Below, in pieces: positions 32,973 through 41,664 of a DNA stretch of 64,000 nucleotides; position 1 is the first letter of the stretch; each line of letters begins with the position of its first letter. This DNA is from DASUBN01 sp036500225 (GTDB lineage: Bacteria > Pseudomonadota > Gammaproteobacteria > Natronospirales > REEB76), in the NCBI GenBank assembly GCA_036500225.1, contig DASYCJ010000020.1, positions 7,090 to 71,089 on the forward strand. Reading direction: 5' to 3'. The translations under genes were made by a program, and so were the position numbers. The notes beneath the pieces are model-generated. The model did not search any database, was not told the DNA's origin, and worked only from the letters and a program-made list of their open reading frames with translations.

Positions 32973-34280
32973 TCAGAGCCGGCCGGAACGTTTGATCGAG
33001 AGATAGGCTTCGGTGAGCGCAGCCGGCAGGCGTGCGCTGGTGGTATCCAACAACATGACACCACTGCGCTGCAACTGACGGTGCGCTTCGCGGCGTGCCG
33101 CGAGATAATGCGCGGCTCCGCCGGCCAGCAGCGCATCCTCGAGCCCGGTCGGGCTGCGTGTCATCACGTCTTCGATGCTCTGCTCGCGCAGCGAGGTGAT
33201 GCACACCAGATGCCGGCGCGACAGCAGCCGCACCGCCGGCAACATCTCATCCATATCGTCGTCACGCAGGTTGGTGACCAGCATCACCAGCGAGCGTCGA
33301 TGCTGCCGTGCCGCCAGGGTGGTGGCGGCGGTCAGGAGGTCGGTGGCCACCGGCCGGGCCTCCAGGTCATAGAGCGCATTCAGCAACACGTTGATGGCAC
33401 CGGCGCCGCGCTGCGGCGGCAGCCAGCGCCGCTCTTCACCGGTGGTCATGAAACCCATGGAGTCGCCCTGCTGCAGGGCCAAGTAACCCAGCACCAGGGT
33501 CGCATTGAGCGCATGGTCGAAATGCGAGACCCCTTCATCCAGCGCCAACATGCGCCGGCCGGTGTCGAGCAGCAGCATCAGTTGCTGGTTGCGCTCATCC
33601 TGGTATTCACGCGAGATCGGCCGACGCAGGCGTGCGGTGGCCTTCCAGTCCACCTGCCGCAGACTGTCGCCGATGCGGAACTCGCGCAGCTGGTGGAATT
33701 CGGTGCCTTCACCGCGCCGCCGTTGCAGGTGCGCGCCAGTGATGCGCGTGGCGCGCTCGACGCTGATGAGGGCGAAACGCGCCAGCGGCGCGAAGTTGGG
33801 ATACACCCGCACCTTCTCCACCGCGCCCGCCACTCGGCGTCTCAGCCACAGACCGAAGCGTGAGCGCTCGCGCAGGCCGCAGCGCTCGAAGCTGACCGTG
33901 CCGCGATCTAGGGGGCGCAGCCTGTAGCTCAACCGCACTTCCCGCCCCGGCGGCAGGATCGCTTCAGCCGGCAGGCCCTCCGCGGGCCAGCCACCCGGAT
34001 GCAGGTCATAGACCTGTACGCGGCGCGCACGGCGCGAATCTTGGCGCATGCGTAGTTGGATGTCGGTGGGATTGCCATGGGCCAATGCCGCCGGCAGGCG
34101 GCGGTGCACTTCGATGCCCGGCAGGAGCATGAGTTCAGCCGCATCCAGGATCGCCAGCAGGGCCAGGGCCGCTCCTGCCAGGGCCCACAGGCCGAGGGGC
34201 AACCAGCCGAGCTCACAGCCGAGGCCGAGCAGAGCCCAGCCCGCGCAGCCCCCCAGCAGGCGTGTGCCGGGCAGCATCAC
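32973..34280 (-). CDS. DUF58 domain protein of the MoxR operon
   Basis: A 435-residue protein with two N-terminal membrane helices and a DUF58 domain, identified by RIGDSLRQVDWKATARLRRP and the following VWA-like strand QLMLLLDTGRRM. The usual VWA DxSxS metal site is DTGRR, so metal binding may be lost. GTG start overlaps the moxR stop (GTGA). DUF58 proteins act with MoxR ATPases, probably as substrate adaptors in folding or assembly of envelope complexes. Confidence 0.9.
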   Translation of the reverse strand: MMLPGTRLLGGCAGWALLGLGCELGWLPLGLWALAGAALALLAILDAAELMLLPGIEVHRRLPAALAHGNPTDIQLRMRQDSRRARRVQVYDLHPGGWPAEGLPAEAILPPGREVRLSYRLRPLDRGTVSFERCGLRERSRFGLWLRRRVAGAVEKVRVYPNFAPLARFALISVERATRITGAHLQRRRGEGTEFHQLREFRIGDSLRQVDWKATARLRRPISREYQDERNQQLMLLLDTGRRMLALDEGVSHFDHALNATLVLGYLALQQGDSMGFMTTGEERRWLPPQRGAGAINVLLNALYDLEARPVATDLLTAATTLAARQHRRSLVMLVTNLRDDDMDEMLPAVRLLSRRHLVCITSLREQSIEDVMTRSPTGLEDALLAGGAAHYLAARREAHRQLQRSGVMLLDTTSARLPAALTEAYLSIKRSGRL

Positions 34281-35266
34281 TTGCGCGGCGCCTCCACCTT
34301 GTCCAGCAGCTGGCGCAGCACGTCGTCAGCCTGCTGGCCCTCGATCTGCAGTTCCGGCGCCAGGATGATGCGATGCCGCAGGGCCGGCAGCGCCACGCCG
34401 CGGATGTCATCGGGCGTGACGAAGTCACGGCCACCCAGCACCGCGAACGCACGCGCAGCACGCACCAGCGCGATGCTGCCGCGCGGGCCCGCACCGAGCA
34501 TGACGCCGGGCCAGCTGCGGGTGGCTTGGGCGATACGGACCGCGTAGTCCGCCACCACCTCGTCCACCGGCACGTTGGCCACCAGGGTCTGGGCGGCCAC
34601 CACCTGCTCAGCGCTGAGGCTGCGCTTCACGCCGTCCAGGTTGAAGGCATTGGCTGCTCGCCCGGTGGTGACGGCCGCGACCATGCGGGTCTCATCCGCG
34701 GCGCTGGGATAGCCCATGCGGATCTTGAAGAGGAAACGGTCGAGCTGCGCCTCAGGTAGCGGATAGGTGCCCTCATGTTCCACAGGGTTCTGGGTGGCGA
34801 TGGCCATGAACGGCGGCGGCAGGGGCTGGCTGCTGCCTTCGATGGTGACCTGGCCTTCCTGCATCACCTCGAGCAGCGCCGCCTGGGTCTTGGCCGGAGC
34901 GCGGTTGATCTCGTCCGCCAGCAGCAGGTTGGTGAAGATCGGGCCGCGCCGCAGGTTGAAGTTGCCGGTCTTCGCATCATAGACCGCGTGGCCGGTGACA
35001 TCGCTCGGCATCAGGTCCGGGGTGAACTGGATGCGGCCGAAGTTGCAGCCGATGGCGCCGGCCAGGGCGCGCACCATGAGGGTCTTACCCAAGCCGGGCA
35101 CTCCCTCGATCAGCACATGGCCGCCGGCCAGCAGCGCACAGAGCATCTGCTGCAGCACCTCATCCTGCCCCAGCAGCGCGTGGCTGACCTGCTCCTGTAG
35201 CGCGGTCGCGAGGCCAGCGAGCTTGGCCAGGGTGGCATCGTCCAGGGTCCGTGGAGTCTCGTTCAT
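34277..35266 (-). CDS. MoxR-family AAA+ ATPase
   Basis: A 329-residue AAA+ protein. Walker A GVPGLGKTLMVRALA, Walker B LLLADEINRAPAKTQAALLE, sensor 1 AIATQNPVEHEGTYPLPEAQ (in pieces) and arginine-finger region DRFLFKIRMGYP are all present. MoxR ATPases are chaperone-like and usually sit beside DUF58/VWA genes. Overlaps its neighbours by 4 bases on both sides. Confidence 0.95.
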   Translation of the reverse strand: MNETPRTLDDATLAKLAGLATALQEQVSHALLGQDEVLQQMLCALLAGGHVLIEGVPGLGKTLMVRALAGAIGCNFGRIQFTPDLMPSDVTGHAVYDAKTGNFNLRRGPIFTNLLLADEINRAPAKTQAALLEVMQEGQVTIEGSSQPLPPPFMAIATQNPVEHEGTYPLPEAQLDRFLFKIRMGYPSAADETRMVAAVTTGRAANAFNLDGVKRSLSAEQVVAAQTLVANVPVDEVVADYAVRIAQATRSWPGVMLGAGPRGSIALVRAARAFAVLGGRDFVTPDDIRGVALPALRHRIILAPELQIEGQQADDVLRQLLDKVEAPRK

Positions 35267-36369
35267 AGACGCTTCCTGATTTCAATTAAGGTGGCGATAC
35301 GGTCAGTGAATCCATCACGCAGGTCCACACCGTCCTGGGCCAGGCCGCGACGCACTCGCGCGCGCGGCAGGCCGGTGATGGCGGTGAGGGCATCGAGCAA
35401 TTCCCGGGATCTGGCCCGGCTCGCGGCCGGATGCCGGCGGCGCAGCGTCAGCAGCATATCGGCGCGCACCGCTTCATAGAGCGCGCGGGTATCGCCGTCG
35501 CGCCACAGCATCTCGCCGGTGGCGCGTACGTGTTCAAGGAGCGAACGCCGCGGCATCTGCGCTGCCGGCAGCGGCGGTCCGAAGCGCGTCGCAGCGCGCA
35601 ACAACAGCAACAGCAGGCCGAGCGCCAGCGGCAACAACACCATCCAGCCGTACCTCAGCAACAGGATCGGGAAGCCCTCACTGTCCATCGAATAGATCAG
35701 GATTACACGGCCCTTGCCGGGGGTGGGCTGCAACACGCGCAGCATCAGGATCTCGTCTTGTGGGTCCTTCAGGGCGGGGTTGGTCATGAATTGCAGGTCG
35801 GAGAGTGCCGCCACCCAGCCGCGACCGAGATCCTTCTGCACGTATTGCTGCCGGTCGCCCGTACCGGCGGCATAGCGGAATTGCGCCGCGCTGCCCTGCA
35901 CGCTGTTGGCGCCGCACATCCAGACGGCATGCTTCCTGTCCAGATCCGTCACGGCGAGTTGCGCGCAGCCACCGCCGCGCGCCACCTTCAGGCCCAGCAT
36001 CTGCAGCAGCTTCACCTCCTCCGCCTGGTCATCCTGGGGCAGACGCACCACCAGATGCCCACCCTGCGCCACCCATCTATATATCTGCAGGACCTGATCC
36101 GGCGCGAGAGTGCGCAGGTCGCCGTAGTACACCAGCGTATCGTCGGTGCCGGGCCTCAGGGCCTGCATGTCCAGGAACGGCCGCAACACCGTGTCCACCC
36201 CGTAGGCCTTGAGCGCCAGGGATGCGGCATACAGAGGGTCGTAGATGGCCTGGCCGCGCGGCGCCTCGGGCTCATCTTCATATATATATTGATAGTTGCT
36301 GAAGAACAGCCAACCGAGGCCGATGACGATGACACCCAGCACCGCGAGCACCGCCAAACGGAACTTCAT
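35263..36369 (-). CDS. DUF4350 domain membrane protein
   Basis: A 368-residue protein. One N-terminal helix (LAVLAVLGVIVIGLGWLFF), a periplasmic DUF4350 domain with GATase-like strands (HLVVRLPQDD, GCAQLAV), a second helix at about 240-262 (WMVLLPLALGLLLLLL) and a cytoplasmic tail. Overlaps both neighbours by 4 bases. Its role in the MoxR operon is unknown. Rare codons cluster in the YQYIYED segment (TAT CAA TAT ATA TAT). Confidence 0.85.
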   Translation of the reverse strand: MKFRLAVLAVLGVIVIGLGWLFFSNYQYIYEDEPEAPRGQAIYDPLYAASLALKAYGVDTVLRPFLDMQALRPGTDDTLVYYGDLRTLAPDQVLQIYRWVAQGGHLVVRLPQDDQAEEVKLLQMLGLKVARGGGCAQLAVTDLDRKHAVWMCGANSVQGSAAQFRYAAGTGDRQQYVQKDLGRGWVAALSDLQFMTNPALKDPQDEILMLRVLQPTPGKGRVILIYSMDSEGFPILLLRYGWMVLLPLALGLLLLLLRAATRFGPPLPAAQMPRRSLLEHVRATGEMLWRDGDTRALYEAVRADMLLTLRRRHPAASRARSRELLDALTAITGLPRARVRRGLAQDGVDLRDGFTDRIATLIEIRKRL

Positions 36370-37940
36370 TGCCGCGCCTCCAGGTCAGCGCGCCAGGCCG
36401 CCAAGAGCTCACTGAAGGCCGCCTTCTCCGGCAGACGATGTGCATAAGCCGCGTACTGCCAGGCACGCACCACGCGCCGCAGCGTGTCGGCGGAAGCGCC
36501 CGGCAGGTGTGCCGCCTCGCCCAGGCACTGAGCCTCGGTGGCGCCGTGGGGCAACTCCCGGCCGGTGATCTCCTGCATCCGTGCCACCCCGCCGCGGTAC
36601 AGGAGCGCGAGCGCACGCCGCGCTTCACCACGCTCCCAGAGGCCGTGGGCCGCGGCGGCCACATCCGCCGGCAGCGCTTCCTCCTGCTGCATCACCTTGA
36701 GCTGCGGATCGAAAGGTACCGCGACCGACTTCTTCTCCAGGGGTCCGAACCAGGCCAATAGCCAGCGGCGATACCGCACCATGAGTGCCAGCAGGATGAG
36801 GCCGATGATCCAGGGGAGATAACTGATGCTGGCGGCGGCGCTGTCGCCGAGCCAATGCACCCAATCGGACAAGGTAAGCCACCATCCTGGCAACGGCTTG
36901 GCCTCGGTGGACTGCTTGTCCGTCTGTTTGGGGCGCCAGTGCCCTACCAATTCGTGAGGCGAGAGATCGGGGTCCTGATAGGCGCGCGCTGCACTCTTCT
37001 GGAAGCGTGCCTCATCTCCCTGAGCGACGTCATCTGGGTGCGAGAACGGCACCAGAGTCGCGGCCCGCGGCACCTGCGTAGTGGACGCAGCTGGAGTCCC
37101 GGCAGCGTCCGCCGGCGCTGGATGCAGCAGGCAGGCGAGGCACAGGGCGGCGATGGCAAACACCGCGGCGATACCCTTTGCAGTTGCCAGACGCTCAGTC
37201 ATGCGCTTCAAGGCGATCTCCAGATCCCAAGCCTCGAGTTCAGTGCGGCGGTTGAGATACAGGGCGAAGCCGCCGGCTACATAGAGCGGCTCCATCACGC
37301 TGATGGCGAGATACCAGACACTGAGGTTGATGAACTGGTTGAGGGGCGTGGCCTGGGTCATGAACGCTGCCCACAGGGCGCGGAAAGACTCCGGCAGATA
37401 ATCGAAAGGCACGAACATCAGCGCCAAGGCCCAGGCGCCGATGAAGAACGCCATCTCCATACCGAGGCAGGCGAGGCTCAGCACCACTCCCGGTCCGCGC
37501 GCATTACGTTGGAGCAGGCGTTGACGTCTGCTGCCGAGCCGCCATTTCAGACCCTCCAACTGCGCCACCGGCATGTCCAGCGAGCGTGCCAGGTCCAACC
37601 GCTCCCAAAGGATGCCGGCAGGCAAGGCCGCGGACCACAGACCCGGCAGGGCCCGCAGCACCGCCAGTGTGCCCGGTGTCTCGCCGAATAGGCGGCGCGA
37701 CAGCACGAACAGGGGCACGCGATCGAGCATGGGCTTCAACCACCACAGGGCCAGAGCCGCGATCCACATATGGCCGAGCACAAGGCCCAACAGGGCGCAG
37801 AGCAGGAACACGGGCAGCGTGGCGGCGAACCATGGCAGCCACAGGCGACGACCCGCATCGCGGGCCATCGCCATACCGAGGTCTATGGCTTCATAAGGAG
37901 TGCGCGGCCGGATCGCCGCGGTGACGTCATCGAGTTGCAC
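36366..37940 (-). CDS. DUF4129 domain membrane protein
   Basis: A 524-residue multi-pass membrane protein. The first 280 residues hold six or more helices; after a periplasmic loop there is a helix (SYLPWIIGLILLALMVRY) and a C-terminal DUF4129 domain with WERGEARRALALLYRGGVARM. GTG start, overlapping the SpoIIM gene end by 14 bases. DUF4129 resembles the transglutaminase-associated C-terminal domain in other MoxR operons; here the transglutaminase part is absent. Confidence 0.82.
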   Translation of the reverse strand: MQLDDVTAAIRPRTPYEAIDLGMAMARDAGRRLWLPWFAATLPVFLLCALLGLVLGHMWIAALALWWLKPMLDRVPLFVLSRRLFGETPGTLAVLRALPGLWSAALPAGILWERLDLARSLDMPVAQLEGLKWRLGSRRQRLLQRNARGPGVVLSLACLGMEMAFFIGAWALALMFVPFDYLPESFRALWAAFMTQATPLNQFINLSVWYLAISVMEPLYVAGGFALYLNRRTELEAWDLEIALKRMTERLATAKGIAAVFAIAALCLACLLHPAPADAAGTPAASTTQVPRAATLVPFSHPDDVAQGDEARFQKSAARAYQDPDLSPHELVGHWRPKQTDKQSTEAKPLPGWWLTLSDWVHWLGDSAAASISYLPWIIGLILLALMVRYRRWLLAWFGPLEKKSVAVPFDPQLKVMQQEEALPADVAAAAHGLWERGEARRALALLYRGGVARMQEITGRELPHGATEAQCLGEAAHLPGASADTLRRVVRAWQYAAYAHRLPEKAAFSELLAAWRADLEARQ

Positions 37941-38952
37941 GGCGGCCCCCGGTGCCGAGCCAGGTGAGTACCACCGCCCACATGCAGGCGCCGGCTGTGT
38001 ACTTGACCGCCGGCGGCAGCCATACGATCGAAGACCAATAAGCCTCGATGAAAGCTGCCACCACCAACATCAGGAATGCGCCGAGTATCAGCGGCGCCGC
38101 CTCGCGGCCGGCGGTGACCAGCGCGTTGGCTCGGCTGGCACGCCCCGGAGCCACGAGCTTGGCGCCGAGCTTCAAGCCCGCCGCACCGCTGATCACGATG
38201 GCGCTGAGCTCCCAGGCGCTGTGCCCCACCACGAAACTCCAGAAGGTGGCACCGAATCCCACCGAGGTGAGGTAGCCGGCCACCGCACCTATCATCAGGC
38301 CATTCACCACCAGCGCGAACGCCGCACCGATACCGGCGAACAGCCCGCCGGCCATGGTCTGGAAGCCGATGCTGACGTTATGCATGATGTAGAAACCGAA
38401 GGCCGCCATATCCGACTGGGTGGTTCGGCCGATGCTCTGGGTATGCTGGCTCGGGTCGTACATGGACTCGAAGGACGACACGGTGCTAGCCGGATACAGG
38501 CTGTAGATGAGTTCAGGCTTGTAGCGCACCAGCGCCATCATCGCCAACATCGGCACATACAGCAGCAAGGCCGAAGCCAGTACGTAACGCCAGTCACGAC
38601 GCACCCGCCGCGGGAAATCAGCCGCGACGAAGCGCTGTGCGATCCGCCATTCAGGCCGACGCGTACGGTACAGGCGCTGATGGCCAGCCTGCACCAGCAT
38701 CTGCAGCCGCGCCACCAGCTGTGGGCTGTAGGCGCGGATGCGCGCCAAGGCCAGTTGCTGGCAGAGGCGGCGGTAGGCGTGGGGGAAAGCGGCGCCATCT
38801 AGGCGCTTGTCTTTCTTCACGGGCTTGGTGGGCACAGCGATACCCGTGTCCGGCGCCGAAGCCTTGGACTTGGCCTTCGGCGCTACACCCAGCCAGGCCT
38901 CCAGGGCATCCCACTCGCGGCGATGCTTCTCGATGAAGGTCGCCTGTTTCAC
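37927..38952 (-). CDS. SpoIIM (stage II sporulation protein M)-like membrane protein
   Basis: A 341-residue membrane protein. A soluble N-terminus (FIEKHRREWDALEAWLG) precedes about five helices with the DUF95/SpoIIM signature: FYIMHNVSIGFQTMAGGLFAG and GHSAWELSAIVISGAAGLKLG, including the conserved N/H and H-x4-E. The start is the GTG at 38952, overlapping the RDD stop (GTGA); the longer frame is antisense-like and has no homology. The organism does not sporulate as far as one can tell, so the role is general membrane assembly. Confidence 0.88.
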   Translation of the reverse strand: MKQATFIEKHRREWDALEAWLGVAPKAKSKASAPDTGIAVPTKPVKKDKRLDGAAFPHAYRRLCQQLALARIRAYSPQLVARLQMLVQAGHQRLYRTRRPEWRIAQRFVAADFPRRVRRDWRYVLASALLLYVPMLAMMALVRYKPELIYSLYPASTVSSFESMYDPSQHTQSIGRTTQSDMAAFGFYIMHNVSIGFQTMAGGLFAGIGAAFALVVNGLMIGAVAGYLTSVGFGATFWSFVVGHSAWELSAIVISGAAGLKLGAKLVAPGRASRANALVTAGREAAPLILGAFLMLVVAAFIEAYWSSIVWLPPAVKYTAGACMWAVVLTWLGTGGRRATR

Positions 38953-39629
38953 TGGTGGCCCGCGATCCAACTCGCGTAGGCGAGCAGGCGCTTCACCGCC
39001 TTCGGCCCGGTCAGGCCGGTGACGGGTTTGAGGCAATCGGCGAGTTCCATCTGGCGCCCCGCGGTGAGATAACCACTGCGCTCGGCGAAGCTGAGCAGCG
39101 TGACCTGGTCCTCGGTGCTGAGCGCCAGCGGCGGCCGGATCGGCTCGACTGCCTTGGGCGGCGTCAGCTTGGGAGGCCGCGGGTCATGCACCACCAAGGT
39201 GCCGGCTACCCGGTCTCCCAGGCGCCGGGAGTCGCGGTCCAGCAGCATGGAAGTGAGCCCGAAGGCATACAAGGCCGGAAACATGTCCGCGACCCGCAGC
39301 AGGTTACGCACCAGCGAAGCTATCCACGTGACCGGCAGGGCGTCGTCGTTCACCACCCTCAGCCCCATGATCATCTTGCCCGGCGTGCGGCCCTGATTCA
39401 GGCACTCGAACAGCACCATGTAGAACCAGTACAGCAGGAACATCGCGATCATGAAGATGCCGATGCCGACGACGTGCAGTATCCCCAGTACCGCGCTCAG
39501 CAACATGTAGATGCCGAAGCGGAACGTCGCATCGATGAACCAGGCAGTGGCGCGCGGCGCCAGCCCCGCCGGACGCAGGAACAGCGTGACCCCTTCCGGG
39601 GTCTCGACCTGTTTCAGCGTATCGAGCAT
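38949..39629 (-). CDS. RDD-family membrane protein
   Basis: A 226-residue protein. GLAPRATAWFIDATFRFG opens the RDD domain (Arg and Asp positions conserved), followed by two to three helices and NQGRTPGKMIMGLRV. The C-terminal 60 residues are soluble. ATG at 39629 overlaps the stop of the preceding RDD gene by one base (TGATG). Confidence 0.86.
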   Translation of the reverse strand: MLDTLKQVETPEGVTLFLRPAGLAPRATAWFIDATFRFGIYMLLSAVLGILHVVGIGIFMIAMFLLYWFYMVLFECLNQGRTPGKMIMGLRVVNDDALPVTWIASLVRNLLRVADMFPALYAFGLTSMLLDRDSRRLGDRVAGTLVVHDPRPPKLTPPKAVEPIRPPLALSTEDQVTLLSFAERSGYLTAGRQMELADCLKPVTGLTGPKAVKRLLAYASWIAGHQ

Positions 39630-40108
39630 CAGGCTTTGATGACGACCGTGTCCGCGATGTAGTCGTGCACGCATCGGTGTGGTTCACCGAAGATGAACAG
39701 CGTGTCGGTCAGGCCATAGAGCCAACCTATGTAAGGCACCATGCCCGGTATGGCATTGACCACGATGCGTAGCCAGAAGATGCGGGCCAGCGAAGCGCGT
39801 TCGCCGTTCTTGCGCACGATCTTGATGCCGACGATCTTCTTGCCGATGCCCTGGCCGTTGCGGTACAGCAGTACCAGGTTAACCACAGCCAACAGCACCG
39901 CGTATAGGGTCACGCCGGCCAACACCGCCCCGCTGGGTATCACCTTGGACTGGCGCACGTAGATGAACAAAAAATACAGCGGTATCGCGAGCAAACCGTC
40001 CAGGATCGCGGCGCCGAGGCGGGATCCGCGATCGGCCAGAATGTATTCCCCTTCTGGTGCGACATCGGCGACGGCCGCCGCGGGCGCGGCGTAAGGATTC
40101 TCAGCCAT
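39629..40108 (-). CDS. RDD-family membrane protein, first gene of MoxR operon
   Basis: A 159-residue RDD protein: LADRGSRLGAAILDGLLAIP, NGQGIGKKIVGIKIVRKNGE, and a final RCVHDYIADTVVI. GGGAG 7 bases upstream of the ATG. As the first of seven overlapping genes it should carry the operon promoter in the preceding 160 bases, where I cannot identify convincing boxes. Confidence 0.87.
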   Translation of the reverse strand: MAENPYAAPAAAVADVAPEGEYILADRGSRLGAAILDGLLAIPLYFLFIYVRQSKVIPSGAVLAGVTLYAVLLAVVNLVLLYRNGQGIGKKIVGIKIVRKNGERASLARIFWLRIVVNAIPGMVPYIGWLYGLTDTLFIFGEPHRCVHDYIADTVVIKA

Positions 40109-40268
40109 GGTCCATCTCCCTTATGTAATGTCAGTCCCTGTGGCGAGTATATGACGATTCCCCCGCGATGGTGAATGGGCGCCGGCAGTGGGACGGGCCT
40201 CCCCGCGCCGGCTATGGGTTTTGGGTATATTGGCGCCCTGCGACGTAGCGGCGACATAAGACCGGACC

Positions 40269-41234
40269 ATGATCATCAACTGCGCGATCTATCAACAAGG
40301 CAAGAAGCTCACCGACATCCCCTTGTCGGATATCGCGGGCTATCTCAAGCGTTCCGATTGTTTCGTGTGGGTAGCGTTGCGCGACACCGACGCCGCCGAG
40401 ATGAAGACTATGCAGGAGCAGTTCGGCCTGCACGAGCTCGCGGTCGAAGATGCTCTGCTCGGCAAGCAGCGCCCCAAGCTCGAGGAATACGGCGACTCCC
40501 TGTTCGCAGTGCTGCAGACCCTCGAGATCCAGGAAAGCGAAGTGCGTGTCGGCGAGATGTACATCTTCGCCGGCCCCAACTACATCCTCTCCTGCCGCCG
40601 CAATGCCGAGAAGGGCTTCACCGAAGTGCGGGCCCGCACCGAGCGTGAACCCGAACTCCTCAAACACGGCTCCGGTTATGTGCTGTACGCGCTCATGGAT
40701 GCAGTGGTGGACCGCTACGTGCCGGCGCTGGAAGCCCTGGAGGACGAGCTCGAGACCCTGGAGGAGCGCATCTTCACTAACAGTTCGGCCCGCGACAACA
40801 TCCAGGCCCTGTACGAACTCAAGCAGAAATTGGGGATCGTGAAGCACGCTACCGGTCCGGCGCTGGAAGCGGTAGGCAAGATGTTCGGCGGCCGGGTACC
40901 CATGATCTGCCTGAACCTGGGGGAATACTTCCGGGACATCTACGACCACCTGATCCGGTTGAACCAGGGCATCGATACGGCCCGCGACACCATCTCCACG
41001 GCCATCTCCGTGAACCTGTCCATGATCGCGTTGCAGGAGAACGAGACCACCAAGAAGCTCGCCGGTTACGCGGCCCTGATCGCGGTGCCCACGCTCATCG
41101 TCGGCATCTACGGCATGAACTTCGAGCACATGCCGGAACTGCACTGGACCTTCGGTTACCCACTAGCGCTGGCAATGATGACCGGCATCGACTTCTACCT
41201 CTACTACTGTTTCCGCAGAGCCGGCTGGCTCTGA
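40269..41234 (+). CDS. corA: CorA-family magnesium/cobalt transporter
   Basis: A 321-residue pentameric divalent-cation channel. The long N-terminal cytoplasmic domain has HELAVEDALLGKQRPKLEEYGD and the long stalk helix; at the C-terminus two helices follow, the first ending in the signature YGMNFEHMPELHW. ATG at 40269; a TATATT at about 40226 could be its -10. Separated from MAPEG by 16 bases. Confidence 0.95.
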   Translation: MIINCAIYQQGKKLTDIPLSDIAGYLKRSDCFVWVALRDTDAAEMKTMQEQFGLHELAVEDALLGKQRPKLEEYGDSLFAVLQTLEIQESEVRVGEMYIFAGPNYILSCRRNAEKGFTEVRARTEREPELLKHGSGYVLYALMDAVVDRYVPALEALEDELETLEERIFTNSSARDNIQALYELKQKLGIVKHATGPALEAVGKMFGGRVPMICLNLGEYFRDIYDHLIRLNQGIDTARDTISTAISVNLSMIALQENETTKKLAGYAALIAVPTLIVGIYGMNFEHMPELHWTFGYPLALAMMTGIDFYLYYCFRRAGWL

Positions 41235-41250
41235 ACCACTGGGGAAGACC

Positions 41251-41664
41251 ATGCACGACATGAACATCGCGTATCTCGCGATCCTGACCATCATCGTCGA
41301 ATACGCCCTGCTGGGCTCGATGGTCGCGGTGGCCCGCTCCCGCTACAACGTGGCGGCGCCAGTCGTCACCGGCAACGTGGACTTCGAGCGTTACTTCCGG
41401 GTGCAGCAAAACACCCTCGAACAGCTCATCATAGTAATCCCCTGCCTGTGGATCATGGCGGCCACCTTAAGCCCCTTGTGGGCGGCGGTGCTTGGTTTCA
41501 TCTTCGTCGTCTGTCGCGCTTGGTACGCCTGGGGCTACTACAAGAGCGCTGGCGGCCGCCATTACGGCTTCATGTTCGGTTCCTTCGCCACCGGCGCACT
41601 GCTCTTGGGCGCCCTGTTCGGCGTGCTCCGCAACCTCTATCTCTCGGCGGTGGTCAGCGGCTGA
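41251..41664 (+). CDS. MAPEG-family membrane protein
   Basis: A 137-residue four-helix MAPEG (microsomal glutathione transferase-like) protein. NVDFERYFRVQQNTLEQL is the family glutathione-binding segment, and FVVCRAWYAWGYYKSAGGRHYGFM the second. GGGGA 5 bases upstream. It likely shares the corA transcript and converges with the next gene, overlapping it by 11 bases. Confidence 0.92.
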   Translation: MHDMNIAYLAILTIIVEYALLGSMVAVARSRYNVAAPVVTGNVDFERYFRVQQNTLEQLIIVIPCLWIMAATLSPLWAAVLGFIFVVCRAWYAWGYYKSAGGRHYGFMFGSFATGALLLGALFGVLRNLYLSAVVSG

